A stretch of DNA of 64,000 nt from Chthoniobacteraceae bacterium (GTDB lineage: Bacteria > Verrucomicrobiota > Verrucomicrobiia > Chthoniobacterales > Chthoniobacteraceae). The DNA lies in contig JAQGOL010000002.1 of the NCBI GenBank assembly GCA_028293625.1, forward strand, positions 62,001-126,000, given 5' to 3'. The notes beneath the pieces were generated by a model. It was not told where the DNA came from. It ran no database searches and worked only from the letters and a program-made list of their open reading frames with translations. A program made the position numbers and the translations under genes. This document shows, in pieces, positions 52,772-61,659 of this stretch (the first letter of the stretch is position 1; each line of letters begins with the position of its first letter).

Positions 52772-54622
52772 TTACTCCACCGTCACACTTTTTGCCAGGT
52801 TGCGGGGTTTATCGACGTCGCAGCCTAACTTGACGGCGGTGTGATAGGCGAGGAGCTGGAGCGGGATCGAGGTTAATATGGGGGAGAGATAATCGGGGCA
52901 GCTTGGGATGTAGATGACATCATTGGCGATCTTTTCAAGTTCCGTGCAGCCTTCAGTACCGATGGCAATAATCGGGCCCTTGCGCGCTTTGACTTCCTCG
53001 ATGTTGGAGATGTTTTTGTCGTAAACACTGTCCTTTGGAACAATAACCACGCTCGGCAACTCCGGAGTGATAAGCGCGATGACTCCATGTTTGAGTTCCG
53101 CGCTAGGATGGCCGCTGGCGTGAATATAACTGACTTCCTTCATCTTAAGCGCGCCTTCCAACGCTGCCGGATAGTTGAATTGGCGGCCGAGGAACATCAT
53201 CGCCGAGGCACCGGCGTACTTTTCCGCAATCGCTTTGATGTGGCTGTTTGCTTTGAGGATCTCAGCGACCTTGTCGGGAAGCGCCTCGAGTTCATCAATA
53301 ATCCGAAGTCCTTCAGTGGTGCTCTGGTGGCGGATCCGGCCCATGAGCAGCCCGATCAGCGTGAGGATGGTGACTTGCGAAGTAAACGACTTGGTGGCCG
53401 CCACTCCGATCTCAGGTCCGGCATGCATGTAGACGCCGCCGTCGCTTTCGCGCGCGATCGTGCTCGCCACGTTGTTGCAAATGCCAAGGGTCCTGTTGCC
53501 TTTGCGGCGGCTTTCGCGCAACGCGGCCAATGTATCAGCGGTCTCGCCGCTTTGGCTTAGGCAAAAAACCAGGGTATCACGGGTAAGCGGCATGTTGCGG
53601 TAGCGGAACTCGCTTGCAAACTCCACCTCGCAAGGGATATGGGCGAGCGCTTCGATTAAATACTCGCCGCACATGGCCGCGTGGCTGGCGGTGCCGCATC
53701 CGGTGAGAATGATGCGGTCGACATCGCGCAGTTCGGCGTTGCTCATGCCGAGGCCGCCGAGAACCGCGGTGGCCTCCTCGCGGGAAAGCCGGCCGCGCAT
53801 GGCGTCGCGGATGGTGGCCGGCTGCTCGAAAATTTCCTTGAGCATGTAATGCGGGTAGACGCCCTTGCTGACGTCTTCCTCGCTGAATTCCACTTTGGTG
53901 ACTTCAAACCCGCTTGCCCCGCCGAGCAGGCTGGTGATTTCAAACGCATCGCGTCCGAGGGAAACGATGTCGTAATCCTTTAAATAAATGGCCTCGCGGG
54001 TATGGGCGACCACGGCGCTCACATCGCTTGCAAAAAAGTTTTCACCTTTGCCAAGGCCAAGCACGAGCGGGCTGCCGCGCCGGGCGCCAATGATGACATC
54101 GGGCAGATCGCGATGCAGCAGGACGATGCCGTAGGTGCCCACCACTTGTTTAAGGGCAACGCGCAGCGCTTCAATGAGCCGCGCTTTGGTCGTGTCGCCG
54201 CCTGCATCGTCGTAGTGTTTGCCAATCAGATGAGCCAGCACCTCGGTGTCGGTTTGCGACACAAAAACGTGGCCTTCCTGAACGAGCGACTCGCGCAGGG
54301 TCGCATAATTTTCAATGACCCCATTATGGACAAGCGCCAGCTTGCCGCTCTGGTCAAAATGCGGGTGCGCGTTCGAATCGGTGACTTCGCCGTGGGTGGC
54401 CCAGCGGGTGTGGGAAATGCCGGCGGTGCCGGGGGCGGGGGATTCGAGGAGCAATTCAGCCAGATTGGCAATGCGGCCGCAGCGTTTTCGCACGGCAATC
54501 GCGCCATCGTTCAGCACCGCGATTCCGGCACTGTCGTACCCGCGATATTCGAGCCGCCTCAGACCGTCAAGGAGAACGGGGACAGCCATGTTTTTGCCAA
54601 TATATCCGATGATGCCGCACAT
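52772..54622 (-). CDS. glmS: Glutamine--fructose-6-phosphate aminotransferase (isomerizing)
   Basis: The 616-residue enzyme makes glucosamine-6-phosphate from fructose-6-phosphate and glutamine, the first step to UDP-GlcNAc. The N-terminal glutaminase has the nucleophile Cys directly after Met (MCGIIGYIGKNMAV), RRLEYRGYDSAGIAV, SHTRWATHGEVTDSNAHPH and HNGVIENY. Two SIS domains follow (ILTGCGTASHAAMCGEYLIE and FCLSQSGETADTLAAL). The end PRNLAKSVTVE is canonical. Length is normal. It is divergent from glgC. No glmS-type ribozyme or operon partner was noticed. Confidence 0.97.
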   Translation of the reverse strand: MCGIIGYIGKNMAVPVLLDGLRRLEYRGYDSAGIAVLNDGAIAVRKRCGRIANLAELLLESPAPGTAGISHTRWATHGEVTDSNAHPHFDQSGKLALVHNGVIENYATLRESLVQEGHVFVSQTDTEVLAHLIGKHYDDAGGDTTKARLIEALRVALKQVVGTYGIVLLHRDLPDVIIGARRGSPLVLGLGKGENFFASDVSAVVAHTREAIYLKDYDIVSLGRDAFEITSLLGGASGFEVTKVEFSEEDVSKGVYPHYMLKEIFEQPATIRDAMRGRLSREEATAVLGGLGMSNAELRDVDRIILTGCGTASHAAMCGEYLIEALAHIPCEVEFASEFRYRNMPLTRDTLVFCLSQSGETADTLAALRESRRKGNRTLGICNNVASTIARESDGGVYMHAGPEIGVAATKSFTSQVTILTLIGLLMGRIRHQSTTEGLRIIDELEALPDKVAEILKANSHIKAIAEKYAGASAMMFLGRQFNYPAALEGALKMKEVSYIHASGHPSAELKHGVIALITPELPSVVIVPKDSVYDKNISNIEEVKARKGPIIAIGTEGCTELEKIANDVIYIPSCPDYLSPILTSIPLQLLAYHTAVKLGCDVDKPRNLAKSVTVE

Positions 54623-54841
54623 ATGGGCGGAGCATTACCAGTGCAATGGGTGCTGGGCAAACGGACTTTTGCCCAAACGTCAAAGAAGCCGGTTTCGATT
54701 GATCAAATGAAAGCGGCTGAAAATCATGGAAGCACGTTTTGGTTGTCCTCTTGTCGGGTGGCATGTTGACAATTTGAAGACGGGCCGAATTGGTTCTCGG
54801 CATCCGCTTGAGCCAAATTGTAAACTTCTGATCTTCCCCAT

Positions 54842-56134
54842 ATGCCAATCTCCAACTGGTCTTCTATCAACGAAAAAACGCTCGCAATTGTCATGGGTGG
54901 CGGTGCCGGCACCCGGCTCTTTCCGCTAACCAAAGAGCGAAGCAAGCCGGCGGTGCCTCTTGCCGGGAAGTATCGGCTGGTCGATATCCCGATTAGCAAT
55001 TGCATTAACTCAGGGCTGCGCCGTATTTACGTGCTGACACAGTTTAACAGCGCTTCGTTGCATAGACATATCTCGTCGAGCTACAACTTCGATACTTTCT
55101 CCCGCAGCTTTGTCGAAATCCTCGCAGCCCAGCAAACGCCCACCGACACGACGTGGTATCAAGGCACCGCCGATGCCGTGCGCCAGAACCTGCGCGATTT
55201 TCTCCAGTATCCGTACGAGTATTATGTGATCCTAAGCGGTGATCAGCTTTACCGGATGGATTTCCGCGACGTACTCAGGCAGCACATCGAGTCAAAAGCG
55301 GAGCTGACCATCGCCACGCTGCCGGTCGGACGCGAATCGGCGAGCGACTTCGGCATCATGCATACCGATCCGGCCCGGAAGATCACGCGCTTTGTGGAGA
55401 AGCCAAAGGAAGCGGCCCTTCTTGATGAGTTGCGTATTCCGGCTGAGCTGCTTGAAACGCTTGGCCATCCGGCCGATGCCGAGCTCTACCAGGCTTCGAT
55501 GGGGATTTATATTTTCAACCGGGAATCACTCGTGCGGGCCCTCGACAACACGCATGTCGATTTCGGGAAGCACATCATCCCGGACATGATCAAGGAAAGC
55601 CGCGTCATGGCTTATATCTTCCAGGGTTACTGGGAGGATATCGGGACTATCCGCTCCTTTTTCGAAGCCAACCTCAATCTGACCAATCCGGTTCCTGAGT
55701 TCAGCTTTTTCGATACCTCCTCGCCCATCTACACGCATGCGCGGTTTCTGCCGGGCAGCAAGATCAACGGGGCATCAATTCGCCAGGCCATTGTTTCCGA
55801 TGGTTGTATTATCGACAACGCGACTATCGAACGCGCGGTAATCGGGATACGCAGTTATATTAAAAGCGGCACCACGATTCGTAATAGCATCGTCATGGGC
55901 GCCGATTTCTACGATGTCGATATCGCTTCGCGCACCAACGGCCCCGAGCTCGGCATCGGACGCAATTGCGTGATCGAGCATGCGATCATCGATAAGAATG
56001 CGCGCATCGGCGACGGCGTGGTAATTACCCCTAAGGGGAAGCCCGATAATTTTGATGGCCCGAATTTTTATGTTCGTGACGGCATTATCGTCGTGCCAAA
56101 AGGAATGGTGATTCCGGACGGCTCCTGGCTCTGA
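54842..56134 (+). CDS. glgC: Glucose-1-phosphate adenylyltransferase
   Basis: The 430-residue enzyme makes ADP-glucose for glycogen. Motifs: VMGGGAGTRLFPLTKERSKP for the nucleotide, PLAGKYRLVDIPISNCINSG, WYQGTADAVRQNL, ILSGDQLYRMDFRD with the catalytic Asp, FVEKPKE and a C-terminal left-handed beta-helix (IRNSIVMGADFYD, NCVIEHAIIDKNARIGDG). The ending IPDGSWL is typical of cyanobacterial and plant-like forms. No other glycogen gene is adjacent. It is divergent from glmS, which also consumes a sugar phosphate. Confidence 0.96.
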   Translation: MPISNWSSINEKTLAIVMGGGAGTRLFPLTKERSKPAVPLAGKYRLVDIPISNCINSGLRRIYVLTQFNSASLHRHISSSYNFDTFSRSFVEILAAQQTPTDTTWYQGTADAVRQNLRDFLQYPYEYYVILSGDQLYRMDFRDVLRQHIESKAELTIATLPVGRESASDFGIMHTDPARKITRFVEKPKEAALLDELRIPAELLETLGHPADAELYQASMGIYIFNRESLVRALDNTHVDFGKHIIPDMIKESRVMAYIFQGYWEDIGTIRSFFEANLNLTNPVPEFSFFDTSSPIYTHARFLPGSKINGASIRQAIVSDGCIIDNATIERAVIGIRSYIKSGTTIRNSIVMGADFYDVDIASRTNGPELGIGRNCVIEHAIIDKNARIGDGVVITPKGKPDNFDGPNFYVRDGIIVVPKGMVIPDGSWL

Positions 56135-56150
56135 GGCCTGGCGGGCGAAG

Positions 56151-57611
56151 TTATTCGAGTTTTACGTAAGAGAGCAGTCCGTGAACGCCGCCCTCGCGCC
56201 CGAACCCGCTCTCTTTGTATCCGCCAAACGGGCTTGCCGGGTCGAACTTGTTATAAGTATTGGCCCAGACGACCCCAGCGCGAAGTTTTGAGACAAGATC
56301 GAATACTTTGCTCCCTTTATCGCTCCAGATTCCGGCGCTCAGGCCATACGGGGTGTTGTTGGCGCGTTCGATCGCTTCGCCTGGGGTGCGAAAAGTCATC
56401 ACGCTAAGCACCGGCCCGAAGATTTCCTCCCGGGCAACGCGGTGGGTGGCGGTGACTCCGTTGAGAAGCGTGGGTGGAAACCAATAGCCGCGGCCCGGCA
56501 GGCTGCATGACGGCTGAATGAGCTCGGCCCCTTCCTCAACCGCGCCGCCAACCAGCTCACGGATTTTATCGAGCTGGGGGCGGGAATGAATCGCGCCGAG
56601 ATCGGTGTTTTTGTCCATCGGATCGCCGACACGCAGAGTGGCGATGCGATCGCGCAATTTGGCAAGCACGGCCGGAAGGATCGATTCCTGGACCAGAAGC
56701 CGGGAGCCGGCGCAGCAGACATGGCCCTGGTTGAAAAAAATACCCGCCACGATTCCCTCGATGGCCTGGTCAATCGGCGCGTCTTCGAAGATCAGATGGG
56801 CCGCTTTGCCGCCGAGTTCAAGCGTCAGCTTTTTGTTTGTCGGCGCGACGGTGTGGGCGATCTGTTTTCCCACTTCGGTTGATCCGGTGAACGCGATTTT
56901 GTCAATGCCCGCATGTTCAACCAAAGCCCGCCCCGTTTCAGCCGGCCCGGTAAGGATGTTGACAACGCCTTCGGGCAGTTCGGCTTCCTGCAGGATTTGG
57001 GCAAGATGGAGCGCACTGATACTGCTGGTCTCTGCCGGCTTGAGCACGCAGGTATTGCCGCAAGCCAGAGCGGGGGCGAGTTTCCAGGCGGCCATCAGCA
57101 AAGGGAAATTCCAGGGAATGATCTGGCCGCAAACTCCGAGCGGCTTTGCCCGCCGGCCCGGGAATGCGTAGTCGAGTTTATCGGCCCAGCCGGCGTAATA
57201 GAAAAAGTGCGCGGCGGCTTGCGGCAAATCGAAGTCGCGCGATTCCTTGATCGGCTTGCCGCCATCGAGCGTTTCGATTACTGCGAGTTCGCGCGATTTT
57301 TCCTGAATCAGCCGCGCGATCCGGAAGAGATATTTGCCACGCTCGCGTCCCGGCATTTTGCTCCACGGTTCAAAGGCGCGCCGGGCCGCGGCAACGGCGG
57401 CATCGAGATCGGCGGATTCGGCGCGGGCGATTTCCGTTAACGGCTCTTCGGTGGCCGGATTGATGGAAGCAAAGTAGCCGCCGCCTTTTGGAGGAACGAA
57501 CTTTCCATCAATGAAAAGTTCGTATCGGGGAGCAATCGGCACCGTGGCACTTTCAAGCGCCGGTGCGTAGGTCCATTTGCCGCCAAAGTTCAATCGCCGT
57601 TCCTCGGTCAT
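56151..57611 (-). CDS. Aldehyde dehydrogenase (NAD(P)+)
   Basis: The 486-residue product from ATG 57611 (MTEERRLNFGGKWTYAPALE) has the ALDH superfamily motifs: IIPWNFPLLMAAWKLAPALA for the cofactor, KPAETSSISAL, FTGSTEVGKQI, LELGGKAAHLIF with the general-base Glu and FNQGHVCCAGSRLLVQ with the catalytic Cys. The end NKFDPASPFGGYKESGFGRE is typical. It oxidises an aldehyde to the acid; substrate is open, likely betaine-type or general. The longer frame to 57788 overlaps the channel gene and was rejected. It follows the channel gene after 16 bases. Confidence 0.94.
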   Translation of the reverse strand: MTEERRLNFGGKWTYAPALESATVPIAPRYELFIDGKFVPPKGGGYFASINPATEEPLTEIARAESADLDAAVAAARRAFEPWSKMPGRERGKYLFRIARLIQEKSRELAVIETLDGGKPIKESRDFDLPQAAAHFFYYAGWADKLDYAFPGRRAKPLGVCGQIIPWNFPLLMAAWKLAPALACGNTCVLKPAETSSISALHLAQILQEAELPEGVVNILTGPAETGRALVEHAGIDKIAFTGSTEVGKQIAHTVAPTNKKLTLELGGKAAHLIFEDAPIDQAIEGIVAGIFFNQGHVCCAGSRLLVQESILPAVLAKLRDRIATLRVGDPMDKNTDLGAIHSRPQLDKIRELVGGAVEEGAELIQPSCSLPGRGYWFPPTLLNGVTATHRVAREEIFGPVLSVMTFRTPGEAIERANNTPYGLSAGIWSDKGSKVFDLVSKLRAGVVWANTYNKFDPASPFGGYKESGFGREGGVHGLLSYVKLE

Positions 57612-57627
57612 TTTTGCGTGAAGAGAT

Positions 57628-59292
57628 TCAGAGTTCAAAGAAAGAGTAAAGCCGTTCGAGGATGCCTTCGGTGTACTCGCGCTGTTTGGCGCTGATCTCC
57701 GGGCGGGCGGTGCTGGCGGCGAGCACCCCTTCGAGTTCCATGCGGCGTTTGGCGAGCAGTTCGCCGAGTTTTGCCACCAACCCTTCATTTTGCTGCAGGA
57801 TCTCAGCCAGCACCGCTTTTTGAATTTCCCACATCTCGCAGTCGGAGCGAGCCACTACGGTGGCGCTTCGGGGTTCGCCGGTCAGCAGCGACATTTCTCC
57901 GAAATAATCGCCCGCCTTGAGCGTGGCGACGCGGGTGTCGTGGCTTTGCGCTTTGACAAGAACTTCGGCTTCCCCGCTCGAGACAATAAACATCGAAAGG
58001 CCCTGGTCGCCTTGTTCGATCACCCGTTCGCCCCGGCCGAATCGGAGCATGCGCGCATTGGAAAGCAGCTTGCTTGCCTGGTTCTCATCCAGGAGCTTGA
58101 GAAAAGGCTGTTTGCGCATCGAAGCACGGGCGGCTTCCAGCTTGTCGTCTTCTTTTGAGCCGCGGGCTTTTTCGATGTGCAGGGTGCGGACGGGAAAGGG
58201 AATGGGAATGTTGGCGCGCTGGGCTTCATACCAGACATTGGTGCGCACCGAGTCACAGATCTCGTTGTAATGGGCTTCCTCGAGGATCCAGAATCTGATT
58301 TCGTAGATGGCGAATGACTCGCCGAATTCGCGCAGGTAAACCTTGGGCAGCGGCGTGCCAAGGACTCCATTGGCGCGCAACGCCGCGCGCACCACGCATT
58401 CCTTGATCCTGTTGGGCGGGATGTTGTAACCAAAATTAAGCCGGAGCCGCACCCCATGCTGCTGGGTGGGATAGCTCAGGTTGGTGATGATGGAGCCAGC
58501 TACCGTCTTGTTGGGAAGATCGAGATGGATATCGTCGTTGGTCCGCAGCCGGGTTGAGCGCCAGTTTACTTCAATGACCTCGGCCCGATGAGTGTCGACA
58601 ATGAGCCAGTCGCCTATTTTAAACGGTTTGCCGATCTCAAGCGCGATGCCGGCAATGATATTGCCCAAAAGATCCTGCATCGCGAAGCCGACAATGCCGA
58701 CAACCACGGTCGACCCGAAAACAAACGCGGTGAGATCCTTGCCGTAATCAACGGCCACGATCGTCAGCACCGTGCCGATAAAAAGGAGCAAACTGAGGAG
58801 CTGGCTGAGGAACTTCGGCGCGGGCGACTTCTGTTTCCGTTCAAACCAGAGCTCCCAGAAATACCGCCGCAACAGGGCGATGATGACAAAAGTGCTTAAA
58901 AGCGTCAGCACTGCCGTCAAATGCCGCATCAATGCGGAACGGGGAACCGAACCGTGCCCGGCCAACGCAACCGGAGTCTCCTTTCCAAGTTGCTCGCGGG
59001 TGGCTTTTAGCGTGGCTTCGAGCCCGGCGATCTGCTTTTCGATCTCCTTGAGCTGCCCGGCCTGTGTGAGTGCGGTTGGAGCCGGTGTTTTTTGCGGCAA
59101 AATCTGCGGCCCAAAGAAAGCGAGCGGCACATAGATGGAGAGCACCGCGCAGAAAAGCAGATAAAAGAACCCGAGGCTCACGCCCTGGCGGCGTTTAAGC
59201 CAGCGGCCCACCGCGAGAGTGCTGATAAACAGCAGGGGAACCATGGCCACCGCGATGATGGCGGATTGAGTCATTGGCTGGACGGCAAACAT
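57628..59292 (-). CDS. MscS-type channel with C-terminal cyclic-nucleotide-binding domain (bCNG-like)
   Basis: The 554-residue membrane protein starts with several helices and a coiled coil (EIEKQIAGLEATLKATREQL). The MscS core follows: GSTVVVGIVGFAMQDLLGNI, IAGIALEIGKPFKIGDWLI and VIEVNWRSTRLRTNDD. The C-terminal quarter is a cyclic-nucleotide-binding domain (FGRGERVIEQGDQGLSMFIV, AGDYFGEMSLLTGEPRSATV), whose Arg is the usual cyclic-phosphate contact. This matches the bacterial cyclic-nucleotide-gated channels of the MscS superfamily, which respond poorly to tension. It precedes the aldehyde dehydrogenase by 16 bases. Confidence 0.92.
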   Translation of the reverse strand: MFAVQPMTQSAIIAVAMVPLLFISTLAVGRWLKRRQGVSLGFFYLLFCAVLSIYVPLAFFGPQILPQKTPAPTALTQAGQLKEIEKQIAGLEATLKATREQLGKETPVALAGHGSVPRSALMRHLTAVLTLLSTFVIIALLRRYFWELWFERKQKSPAPKFLSQLLSLLLFIGTVLTIVAVDYGKDLTAFVFGSTVVVGIVGFAMQDLLGNIIAGIALEIGKPFKIGDWLIVDTHRAEVIEVNWRSTRLRTNDDIHLDLPNKTVAGSIITNLSYPTQQHGVRLRLNFGYNIPPNRIKECVVRAALRANGVLGTPLPKVYLREFGESFAIYEIRFWILEEAHYNEICDSVRTNVWYEAQRANIPIPFPVRTLHIEKARGSKEDDKLEAARASMRKQPFLKLLDENQASKLLSNARMLRFGRGERVIEQGDQGLSMFIVSSGEAEVLVKAQSHDTRVATLKAGDYFGEMSLLTGEPRSATVVARSDCEMWEIQKAVLAEILQQNEGLVAKLGELLAKRRMELEGVLAASTARPEISAKQREYTEGILERLYSFFEL

Positions 59293-59348
59293 TCGCGGAA
59301 AAGAAGAGAACGGGTTTTTAGCGGTGGGAACCGGACATTTGGCACCGC

Positions 59349-60269
59349 TTAGCCCGGTTTTTCGAGGAAGATCTGTTTTGCTTTTCGGCGGACATGAATG
59401 GAGCCGGCTAAATTGGCTTTGGCGGTGACAGTGGAAAGGAGCGAGCGCACCCGTTCAACGGCATCGAACCCGGCATGAGGGACTTCATGCCGGAGAAGCC
59501 ATGCGTGGATCAGACGGCGTTGGAGCGCCACTGGCATGCTTCTTAGCTCGGGCACCGAGAGTTTTTCAGGCGGCACTCCGACCTGGGCGCGCATCCATTC
59601 ATCCTCGCTTCGAAGCAGCTCGCCCGCGCGCCGGATCGAATGCCGGATGCCGCAACCGAACGACTTTTCAATCGCGGGGATAATCTGGTGGCGGAGCCGG
59701 TTGCGTGTATGGGCCGGATCCAGGTTTGAATGGTCTTCGCGAAACTCGAGCGAATGGGCGGCAATATAGGCGTCGATTTCCTCCCTCCAAACTCCCAGGA
59801 GCGGCCGCAGCACTCGGAGCTCGGTTCCAGCCACTTGCATGAGGTGGTCGACGTGCATTCCAGCCAGACCGCCGGTTCCCGCGCCGCGGAACAGGTTAAA
59901 AAGAAGCGTTTCCACCTGGTCGTCGGCATGATGTGCCAGGAACAATCGGGGCGTGTCAAATTGCCGGGCCGCGCGCGCGAAAAACTCGTATCGCACCTGG
60001 CGGGCGGCGGTTTCAATGGAACAATGCCGAAGCCGGGCTTGCTCCCCGACATTCTCGCTCGCGATGAAGAGTTCGAGTCCATGCCGGCGGCCAAGTTTTT
60101 GTATGAACCCGGCCTCCTCTGCGCTCTCGGGCCGCAATCCGTGATCGAGATGACAAAGGATCAGCGTGCGATATCCCGCTTCAAGCAGCATATGCAGCAG
60201 CGCCACCGAATCGCGTCCGCCGGAAAGCCCGAGAAGATGGGATTCCGCCGGAGACGACGTCAACTGCAT
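59349..60269 (-). CDS. tilS: tRNA(Ile)-lysidine synthase
   Basis: The 306-residue enzyme modifies C34 of the minor tRNA-Ile to lysidine so that it reads AUA. The N-type PP-loop is GLSGGRDSVALLHMLLEAG near residue 13; further motifs are CHLDHGLRPESAEEAGF, LFLAHHADDQVETLLFNLFR and GAGTGGLAGM, plus NRLRHQIIPAI. It is short: the C-terminal TilS domains of long forms are missing, as in other compact versions. It starts 2 bases after the serS stop, so the two are probably coupled. Confidence 0.93.
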   Translation of the reverse strand: MQLTSSPAESHLLGLSGGRDSVALLHMLLEAGYRTLILCHLDHGLRPESAEEAGFIQKLGRRHGLELFIASENVGEQARLRHCSIETAARQVRYEFFARAARQFDTPRLFLAHHADDQVETLLFNLFRGAGTGGLAGMHVDHLMQVAGTELRVLRPLLGVWREEIDAYIAAHSLEFREDHSNLDPAHTRNRLRHQIIPAIEKSFGCGIRHSIRRAGELLRSEDEWMRAQVGVPPEKLSVPELRSMPVALQRRLIHAWLLRHEVPHAGFDAVERVRSLLSTVTAKANLAGSIHVRRKAKQIFLEKPG

Positions 60270-60271
60270 GG

Positions 60272-61543
60272 CTAGCCGATCTTTGCCGAACCGAAATAGG
60301 ATTGAAGCGCGAAGGGGATGAGCACTGTGCCATCGGCTTGCTGATAGGTCTCAAGCAGCGCGACAAAAAGCCTTGGAAGAGCGGTGCCCGAGCCGTTGAT
60401 TGTGTGGCAAAACTGGTTTTTGCCGTCTTCGCCTTTGAAGCGCAGGTTCATGCGGCGGGCCTGGAAATCGCCAAAGTTGGAGCAACTCGAGACTTCCAAA
60501 AACGCATTCTGGCCGGGCGCCCAGACTTCAATGTCGTAGGTTTTGGTGGAACCAAAGCCGATGTCGCCGGTGCAGAGCTCGATGACCTGGTAATGCAGGC
60601 CGAGGAGCTGAAGGATTTTTTCCGCGTCGCCCGTCAACGCTTCCAGCTCTTCAAAAGAGCTGGCGGGCTCGACGATTTTGACCAACTCAACCTTGTCGAA
60701 CTGATGCATCCGGATCAGGCCGCGGGTGCCGAGGCCGGCCGAGCCTGCTTCCCGCCGAAAACACGGGGTATAAGCGGCGTATTTTTTCGGCAGCTCTTTT
60801 AAAGGAAGAATTTCTTCGCGATGCAGATTGGTGACGGGAACTTCCGCCGTGGGCAACAGATAGGAATCGTCGCGTTCACACCGGTAAAGCTGGTCTTCAA
60901 ACTTGGGAAGCTGCGTGGTTCCAACCAGCGGTTCAGGACGCAAAAGCAGCGGCGGATTGATTTCCATATAACCATGCTCGCGGGTCTGCACATCGAGCAG
61001 GAAATTGATGAGCGCGCGCTCAAGCCTCGCCCCGGCCCCGGTGAAAACCACAAACCCGCTGCCACTGATTTTTGTGGCGCGTTCAAAATCAAGCAACCCG
61101 AGCTTTTCGCTGAGCTCGACGTGGCTTTTAGGGGTAAAAGAAAACTCCGGCCTCTCGCCCCAGGTCCGTACGACCGGATTGGCGCTGGCATCGTGGCCAA
61201 TCGGCGCGCCGGTGTGCGGCAGGTTGGGCAGCTCGAGCAGCAGGTCGCGTTGCCGGATTTCCAGCGCCGCCGCTTTTTCATGAAGCCCGGAAATTTCATC
61301 CCCGATGCCGCGCACCTGCGACTCGATGTCCGAAGTATCCTCGCCGCGCGCCTTGCTGCCTCCGATTTCTTTGCTGACGCGTTTGCGTTCGGCCTGAAGG
61401 TGTTGGAGACGGGTTTCAACCGAGCGCCGGTCCCGGTCGCACTCAAGGATTTCGTCGACGCGCGCACTGGAGTCGCCGCCGCGTGTGGCAAGCCGTGTTT
61501 TAACGAAGTCTGGGTTGTCGCGAATGAGCCTGATATCTAGCAT
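60272..61543 (-). CDS. serS: Seryl-tRNA synthetase
   Basis: The 423-residue class II synthetase starts MLDIRLIRDNPDFVKTRLAT (ATG 61543). The N-terminal tRNA-binding coiled coil spans ~25-105. Motif 2 reads YAAYTPCFRREAGSAGLGTR and GLIRMHQFDKVELV; the serine site has TAEVPVTNLH; motif 3 is NGSGTALPRLFVALLETYQ. It charges tRNA-Ser in the cytoplasm. The open frame continues upstream to 61618, but that segment is not like the family. It is followed by tilS at 2 bases. Confidence 0.97.
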   Translation of the reverse strand: MLDIRLIRDNPDFVKTRLATRGGDSSARVDEILECDRDRRSVETRLQHLQAERKRVSKEIGGSKARGEDTSDIESQVRGIGDEISGLHEKAAALEIRQRDLLLELPNLPHTGAPIGHDASANPVVRTWGERPEFSFTPKSHVELSEKLGLLDFERATKISGSGFVVFTGAGARLERALINFLLDVQTREHGYMEINPPLLLRPEPLVGTTQLPKFEDQLYRCERDDSYLLPTAEVPVTNLHREEILPLKELPKKYAAYTPCFRREAGSAGLGTRGLIRMHQFDKVELVKIVEPASSFEELEALTGDAEKILQLLGLHYQVIELCTGDIGFGSTKTYDIEVWAPGQNAFLEVSSCSNFGDFQARRMNLRFKGEDGKNQFCHTINGSGTALPRLFVALLETYQQADGTVLIPFALQSYFGSAKIG

Positions 61544-61623
61544 GACAGCGCAGGCTATGGGCGCGGCGCGGCGAAGGCAATCCTTGCGGGTAAGAAGAAA
61601 AATGGCGCCCCCTCTCAAGAACC

Positions 61624-61659
61624 CGGCAGCCGCGAAATAGCGTGCGGCCGTTTTTTTTT
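61624..61659 (+). terminator. GC stem followed by nine T's on the plus strand
   Basis: GCCGC (61649 side left arm at ~61629-61633) pairs with GCGGC (61644-61648), directly followed by CG and a T-run up to 61659. It has the shape of a Rho-independent terminator for plus-strand transcription, but both neighbouring genes run on the minus strand. It might block antisense transcripts or act weakly the other way. Confidence 0.35.
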
